Positions 23,636 to 33,880 of a DNA stretch of 64,000 bases are shown here, piece by piece. The notes beneath the pieces were generated by a model that searched no databases, was not told where the DNA came from, and saw nothing but the letters and a program-made list of their open reading frames with translations. How positions within the stretch are numbered: position 1 is the stretch's first letter; each line of letters begins with the position of its first letter. Both the position numbers and the translations under genes were made by a program. Source of the stretch: Zeugodacus cucurbitae (Eukaryota; Arthropoda; Insecta; Diptera; Tephritidae); the NCBI RefSeq assembly GCF_028554725.1, contig NC_071670.1, forward strand, positions 60,204,501-60,268,500. Reading direction: 5' to 3'.

Positions 23636-24412
23636 AATCGATAAATGTTTTCAATACAATAATATCGAATTATCGATAAATAGTGTTTATTTGCAAACTT
23701 AAATTTATATCTCTTTCGATAAGAGTCATTTTATCGCAATATAACTGAACCTTGCATAATTTACTCATTTTTTCTGGTTTCAACCTCTAAATAAAGAGTT
23801 AGAGCATTTTGTATAAATGCATTGTATAGAGCAAAAAGACCTTTCAGGTTTTCAGCCACTTTCGGTCAGGTTCTCTTTACAGTGATATTCAAAAAGCTAA
23901 AATATCAAATAAGAACAGCTTAGAAATTTATGATTTTTTTATTAAAAATTATTTTATTTATTTATTACCTATATCGATTTATTAATAGAAAATGGTTTAT
24001 TAATCGTTAATTTTTGTTAATTGAAATTTTGATCAATCGATAATTTTTTATTAATCGACAATTATCGATAATTCAATACATTCAAACTATATTTTTTTCG
24101 CTATTTTTTTATTAATAGATAGTCTTTATTGATCGATTATTTTAAACAACCAATAATTTTTTTAATGGACAGTTTTGACAAATCGATATTTTTTGCTATA
24201 GTAATATTTTTAGATATCGATAATTTTTATTAATTGAACTTTTTATGAATTTATAATTTTTATTAATCGATAAACGTTTGTAATTGAAAGTTTTTCAATC
24301 GATATTTTTTATTAATCAATAATTGTCGATAATTCGATAAATACAAATAAATAAATCGATATTTTTGTATCAATCAATAATTATCGATAATTCGATAAAT
24401 ACATTCAAATTA
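23636..24412. repeat. Dense field of ATCGATA/TATCGATA-type motifs
   Basis: Over about 780 bp the sequence is built from recurring TTATTAATCGATAATTTTT-like blocks. Exact TATCGATA occurs at 23671, 24063, 24215 and 24382, with many one-base variants (ATCGATTT, GTCGATAA, TTCGATAA). TATCGATA is the core DRE bound by DREF in flies, and the palindrome is also a plausible result of slippage in an old simple repeat. No adjacent gene start is seen, so regulatory function is unproven. Confidence 0.6.
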
Positions 24413-26544
24413 ATTGTTTTATGGGAAATTTTCAACATTTCTGCAATATTTCCTCTCCAACTTCTTGTAGAAGATTACATCGCCTCGTAGTCGATTTCAT
24501 GCGAGCTCATACTTTTATTGAAATTAATTCTATAGTAGTAAAATAATAATAATAATCGCTGTATTTGTATTCATCAGCACTTGAGTGTGATTCTAACCCT
24601 AAAATAATTAAAAACAAAATTTATACCTACTTTAGAAGTCTCTCCGCTAGTAAAAAAAACTCATTTCCATTAATTTCATAACATTTCTATTTTGCCACTA
24701 CGCAATCAACTAATTCTCATTTGCACAAATCATAATAAATAACCGCACGTATTTGCATAGAAATTACGCAATTTCACGCAACAGGCAGAGCGCACGCCAT
24801 TACACAGACAAACTGACACTTTATGGCCAACTCTTTGGCAAATTTGTTTAAGCAATTTTCTGTTGCGCACTTGAATGTCTTCAAGACGGCCTTCCCTGCC
24901 GTCATTCATTCATTCAGCCAACTAGAGTTAGAGTCTCTAACAGCAACAAAAATATTTTTTTAATTGCATGCAAAACGGCGCGCGACTCAAGCAGCTCCAG
25001 CAGTTAGTTAGACATCAAAGCGAGCGAGGCAAGGCGCTTAAGCAGCCAAGCAATTATGTTACTTTGCTTGCAGCAAACACATTCGTGAAATCAACAGAGA
25101 TTAAGTGGAATGCGCGAATTCTCACAGCTTTTGGCTCTGAAGTTGGCGCATTTGTTAGATTTGAGCAAAAAAAAAAAATCAGAAAACAACAACAATTACA
25201 TAACATTTCGTATGCAAATGTTGTTGTTATGCGAATTTTGTTATTGACTTGCCAGAAGTCTACATATAACCGGCTAAGAAGAAGAAGTCTATAGTCTCAC
25301 ATCTGCACATTTGTTTATCTCAACAGTAATGTTGCGCAACATTGTTGCTAAATATTTGCAAAAATCGGCATTTACATGTTGCCACACTTCAAATGCGCTC
25401 GCTTAATTTGCCTGCGCTTCGTAGAATTAAAAACTTTGATTGACTGATAATTAAGTCGCCTCTTCTACCTCTCTCTAAATGTCAATAAATTTGCGTATTT
25501 TTATGTCTCATGCGATATTTTTTATTTTTTCACTTTTAGTTACTCTAAGCTGCTTCTATTGCTTAATTCTTTTCAGTTATTTCGTCAGCGTTCTCTTCGA
25601 ATCAATCTTAATTACACCTTCTTCTATTTCTTTTCACACAATTCCAAGTGTTTGTTAGTCTTCGCACCCTCTAGTCGCGTGAAAATATTTTGTTGTTGCT
25701 TTTCGCCGCGTATTTCACACACAAAACGCGTGTTTATTTCGTCTATTTGCATTTTTCAATGTTAGCCGCGGTGTTCTTAATGGCTCTTCTAGCAGTCTAG
25801 TGGTACCAACATTGGTCGAACTAATGCCTTCACTTTTGTTTCATAGAAATTTTCGTAGAAATTTACTGATATTGTAATTCAATCTGCTCACGTTTACTCG
25901 CGTTCACAAATAATATCAGCGCTTTGTAGACGCGAATCGCATGTAAATGTTCCACAAATATCACACATCCTGTTTCTATAGAAGTTCCTTTTACGGCTTC
26001 TTTCTTTCGATTTCATTGCGTGGAATTACGCACTATTTACTTACAAATGGTAATGCGTATGTAATGTCTGTAATTTAATTACTTCGCTTACTTAGGAGAA
26101 AGAGCGTCTAATGTAATTAAGTTGAACTTCGAGAAATCATATATTGAATAGTTTTGTTGAAAAGGATCCTCAATTAATGAGGGAAGATATGTATGTCAGC
26201 AGTCTAAATACTGATTACTAATAGTAGTAATTTAATTACTTTACCTATTTCTGGATTTGGAAATGTCAACTGAAACACGCTTTGGAGAAGAATTTTAAAT
26301 TATGTGTTCTCAATATAGTGTTTAAGTTAAACTCAGAGTATAATTTCTTATGATTTAGGTATGTCATAAATATTTCTTCGATGATCACCTGTGGGACTTT
26401 TTCCAATACTCAAACCAATTTTTTAATACTAAAGTCAAATTTTATACCAAAAGAGGGCGAGTTAAATCAGTTTATAATCGTAAACTGCGTGTTCAAGTGT
26501 AGTGTTTAATGCTAAAAATGAGATAATTTGAATTTTGACATATT
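24413..26544. other. Gene-free unique sequence
   Basis: A 108-codon frame at 24968-25294 is Gln/Lys/Arg-rich with no domain and no supporting start or splice context. No repeats or RNA genes recognised. Confidence 0.5.
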
Positions 26545-27000
26545 TAGGAATAGAGTTGCCACCGTTCAAAAATAAAATAGAAACGGGAAAAGTGGCCCAA
26601 ACTTTAAGAAAATTAGGATAATATTGAGTGATTATTTTAAATTAAACTTTTTTTAAAATAGAGTTGCCACCTATCGAAAATTAAAGTTTAATAAAATTAA
26701 AAAAAAAATTGAGGAAATCATTGGTGGTTTAAGGTGTGCTGTAATTCACTGTAATTCAAAGATATTTTGTAATAGAGTTGCCACCTATAAAAAGTAAAAT
26801 GGAACAAAAAAGTGGTTAAAACTATAAAAATGAAAGAAAAATGTTGGGTAAGCTTCAATTAAATTTTTTTTCCATAATAGAGTTGCCACCTACATATATA
26901 AATTTTATTAAAATTAAAAAAAATTGTGAGCAAACATTTGTCGTTTAAGGTGAGCTGTGATTCAAAGATATTTTGGAATAGGGTTGCCACTTTTAAAAGA
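26545..27000 (+). repeat. Alternating A-B-A-B tandem repeat with GAGTTGCCACC landmark
   Basis: The landmark AATAGAGTTGCCACC (last copy AATAGGGTTGCCAC) recurs with GTTGCCAC at 26555, 26663, 26777, 26882 and 26983 (spacings 108, 114, 105 and 101 bp). Spacers 1 and 3 resemble each other (AAAATAGAAACGGGAAAAGTGG versus a matching GGAACAAAAAAGTGG), and spacers 2 and 4 resemble each other (GTTTAAGGTGTGCTGT versus GTTTAAGGTGAGCTGT, then TTCAAAGATATTTTG). The true unit is therefore a dimer of about 205-220 bp. Confidence 0.85.
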
Positions 27001-29412
27001 ATTATGAAAAATTGTTAATATACCAGTTTTTATGTATCTCAAGAAACCTAAAAAATGTTTGATTGTAGTTGATTGATTATCAAATGTGCTTAGCTCGACT
27101 ATTTATATTATGTTTCATTGCATTTACATTTTTTTTATTCTTATATACAACTCTTTACTACATTTGTATCTTAGAGTCTTTCATTCCTTAAAATTCCTAT
27201 AAGAAAGCTAAAAGTGCGTCTTAAAGCATTCTAAGAACGAAAAGGGTAGTTTTTCAAAGTATTTGGAACATAACCTATAAAGTATATGTACACATACCTA
27301 CATACATAGGGCTACACATATCAACAAACAACTTTAGTACAATACCCAAGCTATTGTGTAAAACTAAAAGAAGAGACACGTAAAGAACAATATAAAGCGC
27401 AAAGAAATGTGCTTTGAAAAGAGGGAAAAAGAATTGCCATTGTCTACAGTAATAACACACTTGTCACATCTACACTTGTACACACTCAACACTTCAACAC
27501 ACTATAGTGTTGTTGTATTTTAGTTTTATATGCCACAAGTGATCTGCAACAACAATATATGAATATATATAAAGGTTCTTGTAAAAATATTTTTCTTTCA
27601 ATATTTTCGTATTCAAAACAGGTACGCTCCTGTGAGTTCAACATTTGAATACAAATGCAATAACTCATACATACTCACACTTACATACATTCAATATACT
27701 CATTTGCATGTATTTGTTGTACACAAATTTGATCATGATCTCTTATTATAGATCACAATGTTGTTTTTATTGTCATTTCCTGCGCACTCCCTTAATTTTT
27801 TTCGTCATTTGTAGTGTTGTTGTTAACGTAAAAGCAGCAATGAAGATTTGAATTTAAAATTTGTTGTTGTATTTTGTTCATTTTTTTTATGTGGGAGTGT
27901 TTGCCTGTGTGTTCTGTATTTCTTCGAAAGCTATCGCTGCGCGTATAAGATTTCCGGTAGCCAAACAATCTTCTATAGTATCTTCGTATTGTTCTTGTTG
28001 CTCATTGTGGTTCTTTAGTGGTATTTTTATGTGTGTATTAGTGTGTATAAAACGCGAAGACATGTAAATGTCTTGTTTTTATTTTTTTTATTATGCTCAT
28101 AATACTAAATAATGATGTGTGAAAATGAACAACAAGTGCGCTACAAAATAAAGGAAATGTGAGTGGTAATGTGTGGGTGTAGTACAGAATAAATTAAAAA
28201 TTTTAAATAATTTTTTTTTAATTTGTTAAAAATTTTGTGTCTTTAATGGTTAAAATTACATTTTGTAAATTAATTCTAGGTTATAAACACTGTTAAGCTA
28301 AAAAAACATTTTTATAATTCTTTTTCTAATGTTTAAAATTTTTTTTTAATTATTTTTTTTTAATTTTTTTTTAAATTATTTTTTTAAATTTTTTTAAATT
28401 TATTTTTTTAAATTTTTTTAAATTTATTTTTTTTTTAATTTTTCTATTTTTCTTCAGGTGGCTGCGTTATAAATTCATATTTTTGTTAGAATACTTTCTT
28501 ACATTAATTTAACACATAATTTGTTTAGATTTTCTCAATTTAAAATCTTATAATTGTTGGCATTAAAAAAAGGTGGCAACCCTGTACCAATTTAGAACTT
28601 CATTTTTTATTTTTTAATATTTCGTAAAATTTTCAATCTAATAATTATTAAGTTTTAAAATTCATTCGAACAATTTTTCTTACTTAAAGCAATGTGGCAA
28701 CTCCATTCAACAACTAACCATTCGGCCTTTGAAATGTCCAGTGCTTTTCCTCAGCATTTTTAACATGCTTCTTTATAACAAACAGTACTTTTATTGTCAT
28801 TGTTTGTTAACACTTTACTACATTTGACACTTTTTTTCCCAAAATGCTTTTCCTTATAGTTTCACTTTAGTTACTCGTTTAAAATAATTTTCATTATAAA
28901 TTCCAGTTAATGCAGTTTTTTGGGCAGTTATTATGGAAATATGAAATATATATGTAAATATATGTACAGTAACATTTGTGTTTATATAAATAACTGCTCC
29001 TAGTCGTTGAGTTATTGTTCAACTAAGTGCTAATTAAACAACTGAAGAAAGTTGCTGTGAAAAATGTTTATGAACATTTTTTTGGCGACATCAAAAATTT
29101 AGGTGTTTTTTTATAGTTAGTGGTGAAATTATGAAAAGTACAAATTTTAATAGAAAAATTTTAAATTGCAAAATTACAGTCTTGCAAGGAATGCATTTCA
29201 TGAAATTATGAAATAACATTTATATTGGTGTAATTTGCTATACAACTTTCTTCTCTTTGTACTTTTTTTTTTTTTAATTTTTTCCTATGAAAAGTCATAG
29301 GTCGGTTAGAAAAATAGGTACAAAATTTCTTTCCAGTGACCGAGCACACCTCTCTCAAATTCACCACAGTTTACACCTCCCTTACATATAATATGTATAT
29401 TGTATTTACTTC
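27001..29412. other. Gene-free stretch with AT blocks and two inverted repeat monomer landmarks
   Basis: AT slippage occupies 28190-28440. GTGGCAAC, the reverse complement of the 26.5-kb landmark core, appears at 28573 (GGTGGCAACCCTG) and 28694 (TGTGGCAACTCC), 121 bp apart, suggesting outlying units of the same satellite in inverted orientation. Frames of 60-70 codons (27275-28067) are chance. A pyrimidine-rich run into CAG|GTGGCT at 28458 is acceptor-like, but the donor half is poor. Confidence 0.45.
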
Positions 29413-29414
29413 AT

Positions 29415-30360
29415 TTAGGTTAGGTAACGTCAAGGGGTAGATCTCCACAACTACAGAAAATCTTACTTAGACAGCTTCAAATGTCCTTTATAGCATCCAA
29501 ATAATCCTAAAGGATCGCCAAAACCGCAATGATTCGACAAAGCGTTTGGACTATAATATATGTAATTGGCGTAGAAACCGTTTAGCCGGTTAGCTAGTTG
29601 GAGATCCCAAGTGTAACCAGGTCGCTCTCCACCTGGTCCGTCCAACGGAGTGGACGGTCCCTTCCTCGGCTTCTACCGGCGGTACTGCATCGAACACTTT
29701 CAGAGCTGGAGTGTTTTCGTCCATTCGGACAACATGACCTAGTCAGCGTAGCCGTAGTGAGTCACCTTGTCTGAAACCTCGTTTAGTATCGAACGGATCG
29801 GAGAGGTCCTTCCCAATCATGACGGAGATTTTGGTGTTGCTCAACGTCAACTTAGGCAGCCCCTTTACTTGCTGTCGAAAGCAGCTTTAAAATCTCCAAT
29901 AAGATGGTGTGTGTCGATTCTCTTTTCACGGGTCTTCTCCAAGTTTTGACGCATGGTGAATATCTGGTCAGTTGTGGATTTTCCAGGTCTAAAGCCACAC
30001 TGATAAGGTCCAATCAGTGTGTTGACGGTGGACTTTAGTCTTTCACACAGTACGCTCGATAGAACCTTATAGGCGATATTCAGGAGGCTTATCCCACGGT
30101 AAATGGCCTAGATTGTGGGATCTCCATTTTATGGGCTATAATACAAAGTTCTTAAGACGTCTATTGTTGTCACTTCGCTGGGTTCGTCGAACATGTGCCT
30201 ACCGAGTTTTGTTTAACCTTAGACTGGCGAATGCTGGACATTGAAGACGCAGCTGTGGAGACATGCATCTGTCTTGCTCCCTAATCTCACTGTCTATTCG
30301 ACAATAATCAGTAAGAACACCAATGAATGCAATGAGATAAACCTGCCTAAGGGAAACTTC
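29415..30360 (-). mobile_element. RNase H-type LINE, 3' fragment split by an RTE insertion
   Basis: Read on the minus strand, the remnant starts with GVLTDYC, then LRLQCPAFASLRL (about 30290-30210), then after one frameshift HMFDEPSEVTTIDVLRTLYYSP (about 30190-30130). The frame continues on the far side of the inserted RTE as YYSPNALSNHCGFGDPLGLF and a stop (29559-29463), so the two halves are one C-terminus. The GVLTxxC...CPAF arrangement matches the tail of the LINE at 33123, and by analogy follows a lost reverse transcriptase and RNase H. The 3' UTR ends at 29415-29424 in TTAGGTTAGG, that is AACCT units on the coding strand. Strongly 5'-truncated. Confidence 0.78.
29558..30135 (-). mobile_element. 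RTE-clade retrotransposon fragment nested in a LINE, with internal deletion
   Basis: Flanked by perfect 8-bp target-site duplications, CTATAATA at 29550-29557 and 30136-30143. On the minus strand the sequence encodes part of an RTE reverse transcriptase: ISLLNIAYKVLSSVLCERL, then GPYQCGFRPGKSTTDQIF, then a TLSNT...PFDTKRGFRQGDSL segment. Just after GDSL the sequence jumps to LGHVVRMDENTPALKVFDAV, the region near the RTE C-terminus, so the catalytic YADD-type region has been deleted. The 5' part (endonuclease) is missing by truncation. Stops and frameshifts are present. The 3' end reaches the duplication near 29558. Confidence 0.85.
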
Positions 30361-31937
30361 ATATATACTTTATATAGGATTATCTAATGTTGGGTTACGA
30401 GAAAGTTAAGTCCTCCTTATTTATTTTTTTTTTAATTTCATTATAGGTTTTAACATTATTTGTAACATGCTTATCTCTATTCAAGCACGTAAACCAAAAT
30501 TAGTTTAATTTATGTAATACCCATATGCCTACCAGTTTGTATTACTGTTATTATTATTATTATTACATATATATTTTTCAAAGCCGTTTAACCTCAAATC
30601 TTCGGCTTTTACTTTTTTACTTCTGCACATTGCTTGGCAATTTTCCTCTCCATTTGTGCTGTTAAGCTTATTACCCATCAACATTTGGAGCGAACAACAC
30701 GATTGCTGTTTTTTTTTGCTTTTCTACCACATTCCAATAACAACGCCCACTGTTGTTTTACGCTGCTTTACAATCCACACTGGCCGTTTTTTTAACTTTA
30801 AGCCAAGTTTTTTTTGTTGTTTTTTGCAATGCCTATGTACATACCGGTTCAAATGTACAGCAAAAAAAAAAAAACGAAATAGTGCAAAACTCCAAAAATG
30901 TAGTGCCGCTACACTTTGAGGTCTGTGGGTCAAATTCCTTCTAGCAAATTTTGGTTGTAAATACACAAACATTATTTTTAGTTGTTTTATACAACAATTT
31001 TCAACGCTTCATTTTAGACAAAAATAATATTATTTTTTTTTACTATAAGTCTTCTTCATCTAAGCCTCTTTGGCGTCTTCGAACTTCCACAACAATGACC
31101 AACAAGAATTTTAAGATTTTTACACACTTTTATTTATTGGCCTCTCGCATTTATTTATTTATATTTTTCCTCACTCGTAATTCGTCTGTGAAAAGTGAAA
31201 AGCCCCGTTTGAAATGTACTCGAGCATCTTTATGCGGCTTAAATTTCATGCCCCAACAGTAAAGTTGGTTAGTTGACTAATTATTCCGTTGATTGTTGCA
31301 TTTATTGTTGTTATCTGTTGTTTCTGATGTGTTTGTTGTAGTTTGCTGATGACCCCAAATGTGCGTCAATTGTCAACCCACTGTCGTTAGTTTTGTTGTT
31401 TGTGTGTCACTAATGTGGCCACTACAAATTCCGTTCCAACCGAAAACTCATCTTCTTGTTTTTTTTTTTTTTGTGTAAGCTTCTGCACTAAATTCACCGT
31501 TGTTACCTTGTTCGCTGGTGTGACATAAAATACGCTCGCTCGCAAATGCCCATAACAATGCAATGCAATAAACCACATTTTAATTTGTTCATGTTTTACC
31601 AGCTTTCCTTGCTTTGCTGGCTTTTTGATTTATGTGCGCGCATTTTATTTTAATTTTTTTGTTAACACGTTTTTCATATTTTATTGCATTTTGCATAAAT
31701 TAAGGTTACTCAACTTAATTTGCTCAATTCAAGCGCGAGCTCCACTAATTACAGCGTAGGCCAGTTTTGTACATAATAATCACTCAATAAAAAAGCCTTG
31801 TGTGCTTTAGAGTTGTAACATTTATTTCTTTAAAACCTCTTTCGTATTACTAGTTGAGCACTGAAGCTTTGATTTGCGAAGTTTTCAGCGCTGAAATGGT
31901 ATTTTGGGCAATAATAACTCGAATTTTGTACAATATA
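30361..31937. other. Gene-free stretch
   Basis: Overlapping frames on both strands at 30656-31262 (up to 103 codons) arise in T-rich and A-rich runs and have no domain. An ATT triplet run is at about 30548-30565. No recognised element. Confidence 0.5.
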
Positions 31938-32096
31938 CATGGAGAGTTCAAAAGATAATCGGTTTAAAAGGCTATCGGTTTAACAAACATACATCATTAA
32001 TAGAAACAAAGGCTAAAAATCGAAACTAATGTAGACGAATTAATAAATATATTTTTCAAAAATGGAAAATTCCCGTTATTTTTTGAACACACCTTG
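31938..32096. mobile_element. Mariner-type MITE, 159 bp (second copy)
   Basis: The right end (CGTTATTTTTTG plus AACACACCTTG) is the same as in the 21087-21243 element. The left end CATGGAGAGTTCAAAAGAT is a decayed version of CGAGGTGTGTTCAAAAAAT. TA dinucleotides flank both sides (31936-31937, 32097-32098). Length agrees within 2 bp with the other copy, which supports the weak left end. Non-coding. Confidence 0.7.
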
Positions 32097-32098
32097 TA

Positions 32099-32495
32099 TG
32101 TTTTTATCCACTTTTCGACCAAGTATAGATATTTCTTCTTCGAATATATCGAAAACTCCACTCACTTTCGTCATTTCATTGTTGAGCTATAAGTATTTTC
32201 ATAAAGGATCATTCGGAGAGCCTTTGTTTTGTTCAGGAATAAAGATTTCTTTTCGTCCTCAGGAATTGAAGCCTTTCAAAACGCGGTCAAAACCTTCTAC
32301 ATTTGGTCTTCCTTATATTGAACGCAAAGGTATTATTTTTACCCAGCTTTAAAGCATCATGCCTCCCATTTAATTTTGATTGATTGAACTAAGGTGCGGG
32401 TGATCATAAAATTTTTACAGCTCTTCGTACTATATCATGCGAAACTCATTGTTACGAAAGAGTATAATCTATAAAATCTATATTGTATCTATATA
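32099..32495. other. Gene-free interval; 96-codon frame not supported
   Basis: The frame at 32062-32352 begins inside the MITE and has no recognisable domain. Nothing else seen. Confidence 0.45.
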
Positions 32496-32780
32496 ATTAG
32501 GTTAGGTTAATAGGCAGATTTCTGGACAGTTTTGTGCGCTGTCCATAAAACTCAGATCAGGAATACCCTTAAATGGCTTGGAGTCTGTTACTATGTAATT
32601 TCTTGAGTCAGTTAAAGTCAATTATAGCCAAATCGCTATGTTCGGAGAGCCTATCAAGGTATTTCAACATCAGGCTGACAAAAGCGGGACATTGAAGGAG
32701 GAAATGATTTGATGATTCCACCTCGCCTTCCTCCAAACGGCTTTAGGAGCTTGCATATGTCAGGATCTCTAGTCTCAATG
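32496..32780 (-). mobile_element. LINE C-terminal fragment with (AACCT)n-like 3' end
   Basis: Minus-strand translation gives EGEVESSNHFLLQCPAF, then LMLKYLDRLSEHSDLAIIDF and a stop, spanning about 32741-32618. This is closely analogous to the YEMESSHHFLLECPAF tail of the LINE at 33123-33779. The 3' UTR runs to ATTAGGTTAGGTTAATAGG (32496-32514), giving AACCT units on the coding strand. Upstream sequence (RT, RNase H) is not present, so this is a heavily 5'-truncated insertion. Family is the same broad group as its neighbours, not the same copy. Confidence 0.72.
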
Positions 32781-33118
32781 CTTGCGTAGGTATTGGTATC
32801 TGAAATATATTTTTTAATTTCTTAAGCAACTTTACAAGAGCTTAAAGTTTCTTTGAGGTTACTTTTATCTTGTGTTTATAACGATAATAACTAAAATGAT
32901 ATCTAACGACCTCTTTGTGTCGAACTATCTCGTATAATCCAGATCCATGATATAATAAGTTGGCGTCGTACTTATTAAGATTGAGATTAATGGTTTGCTT
33001 AAGTTGGTTAATACACTAATTGATACGATGAAACAAAGGAAGGTCCATTGTGATCTATTACATGTATTCCAAAACCCTGTACATTTCAGACAATTGTATT
33101 TTTATTAATTATATTAAG
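32781..33118. other. Gene-free spacer between two LINE fragments
   Basis: No frame, repeat partner or recognised motif. Confidence 0.45.
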
Positions 33119-33880
33119 GGAGGTGGTGATCCACTCGGATAGTAGAGCGGCGATACTAGCTCTAAGTTCATTGAACATGCGCTCAGGGTTGGTTAAGGAA
33201 TGCCTATCCTCACTGTCGTTATACTTTTCAATTAGACTAGTCTGGGTTCCTGGCCACTGCGGAATCGCGGGGAATTGTAAGACTGATGAGCTTGCAAGGC
33301 CAGTGACGACGGACTCACTATTAGAAGCATGGAAGCATGTAGGAGCACCGTTTTCCTACTGCGGTCTGGTGTTGGACAGATGGGCTTCGGCTGAGCTGGG
33401 TAGGCGCTGGTCAGTTACCAACACATGCTTAGTCGCAAGATCCTTCTGGCCTAAGGTTAACCGCGGTAGGTCTACTGAACTTTTCGCCCTAAGTAAACCT
33501 CACCTCTCCTTAGTCGTAGGGGTTCTTACTGGCCATTGCCCCATTGGGATCCACGCTGTAAGGTTAAAAATCTTACCGGATGCTAAATGCAGAAGCTGCA
33601 TGGAGGAGTATGAGATGGAATCGTCTCATCACTTTCTTCTGGAATGTCCCGCCTTTGCGAGATCAAGAAAGAGATTTCTTGGATCTCACTTTTTAGAACA
33701 GGCTCGCGAAATAGCGAATATAAAGGTTAAGAATCTCTGCAGTTTTGTAGTAGGTTCAGGGCGCTTTGTCGAATCCTAATTGGTAATCTAAGGGGGATCC
33801 TAGGCTTCACAAAGGACTATATTTTAAAGTCTACGTGTGTTTTCCCTTTGGGAAACAGCCCTACAACCTAACCTAACCTT
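33119..33880 (+). mobile_element. RNase H-type LINE, 5'-truncated 3' end (copy L1)
   Basis: Contains the last part of the LINE ORF2 (33123-33779), a 3' UTR with TTTCCCTTTGGGAAACAGCC, and a 3' tail AACCTAACCTAACCTT at 33865-33880. The minus-strand relative at 36513-37706 shares both the ORF and the UTR. Truncation lies within the RNase H domain, typical of incomplete reverse transcription. Confidence 0.88.
33123..33779 (+). pseudogene. LINE ORF2 remnant: RNase H end plus C-terminal Cys/His region
   Basis: The frame is open for 218 codons but begins inside the domain. VIHSDSRAAILAL supplies the third catalytic Asp, VWVPGHCGIAGN and TDELAR the final region with Asp, as in LINE and retroviral RNase H folds. 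The first two catalytic residues (TDGS and the E of AE) are missing. Further on, GVLTGHCPIGIHAVRL is followed by CRSC...ESSHHFLLECPAF, a Cys-Cys-His-Cys arrangement common near LINE ORF2 C-termini and probably zinc-binding. Compared with the 37-kb copy it has a small in-frame deletion (SLSLYF for SLSVASLYF). The best family guess is the I/R1/LOA assemblage; I cannot resolve the clade. Confidence 0.82.

Noticed and set aside
28440..28465. Pyrimidine-rich run into CAG|GTGGCT as a recursive splice site
   Set aside because: The acceptor half is good, but GTGGCT is a poor donor; it probably arises from the AT/T block.
29767..29949. Plus-strand frame MSETSFSIERIGEVL
   Set aside because: Shadow of the RTE reverse-transcriptase sequence on the minus strand.
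32062..32352. 96-codon frame after the MITE
   Set aside because: Begins within the MITE terminus, has no domain and no relatives in the window.
33865..33880. Interstitial telomere repeat (AACCT)n
   Set aside because: Only about three units and positioned exactly at the end of the LINE 3' UTR, so it is better read as the LINE tail.
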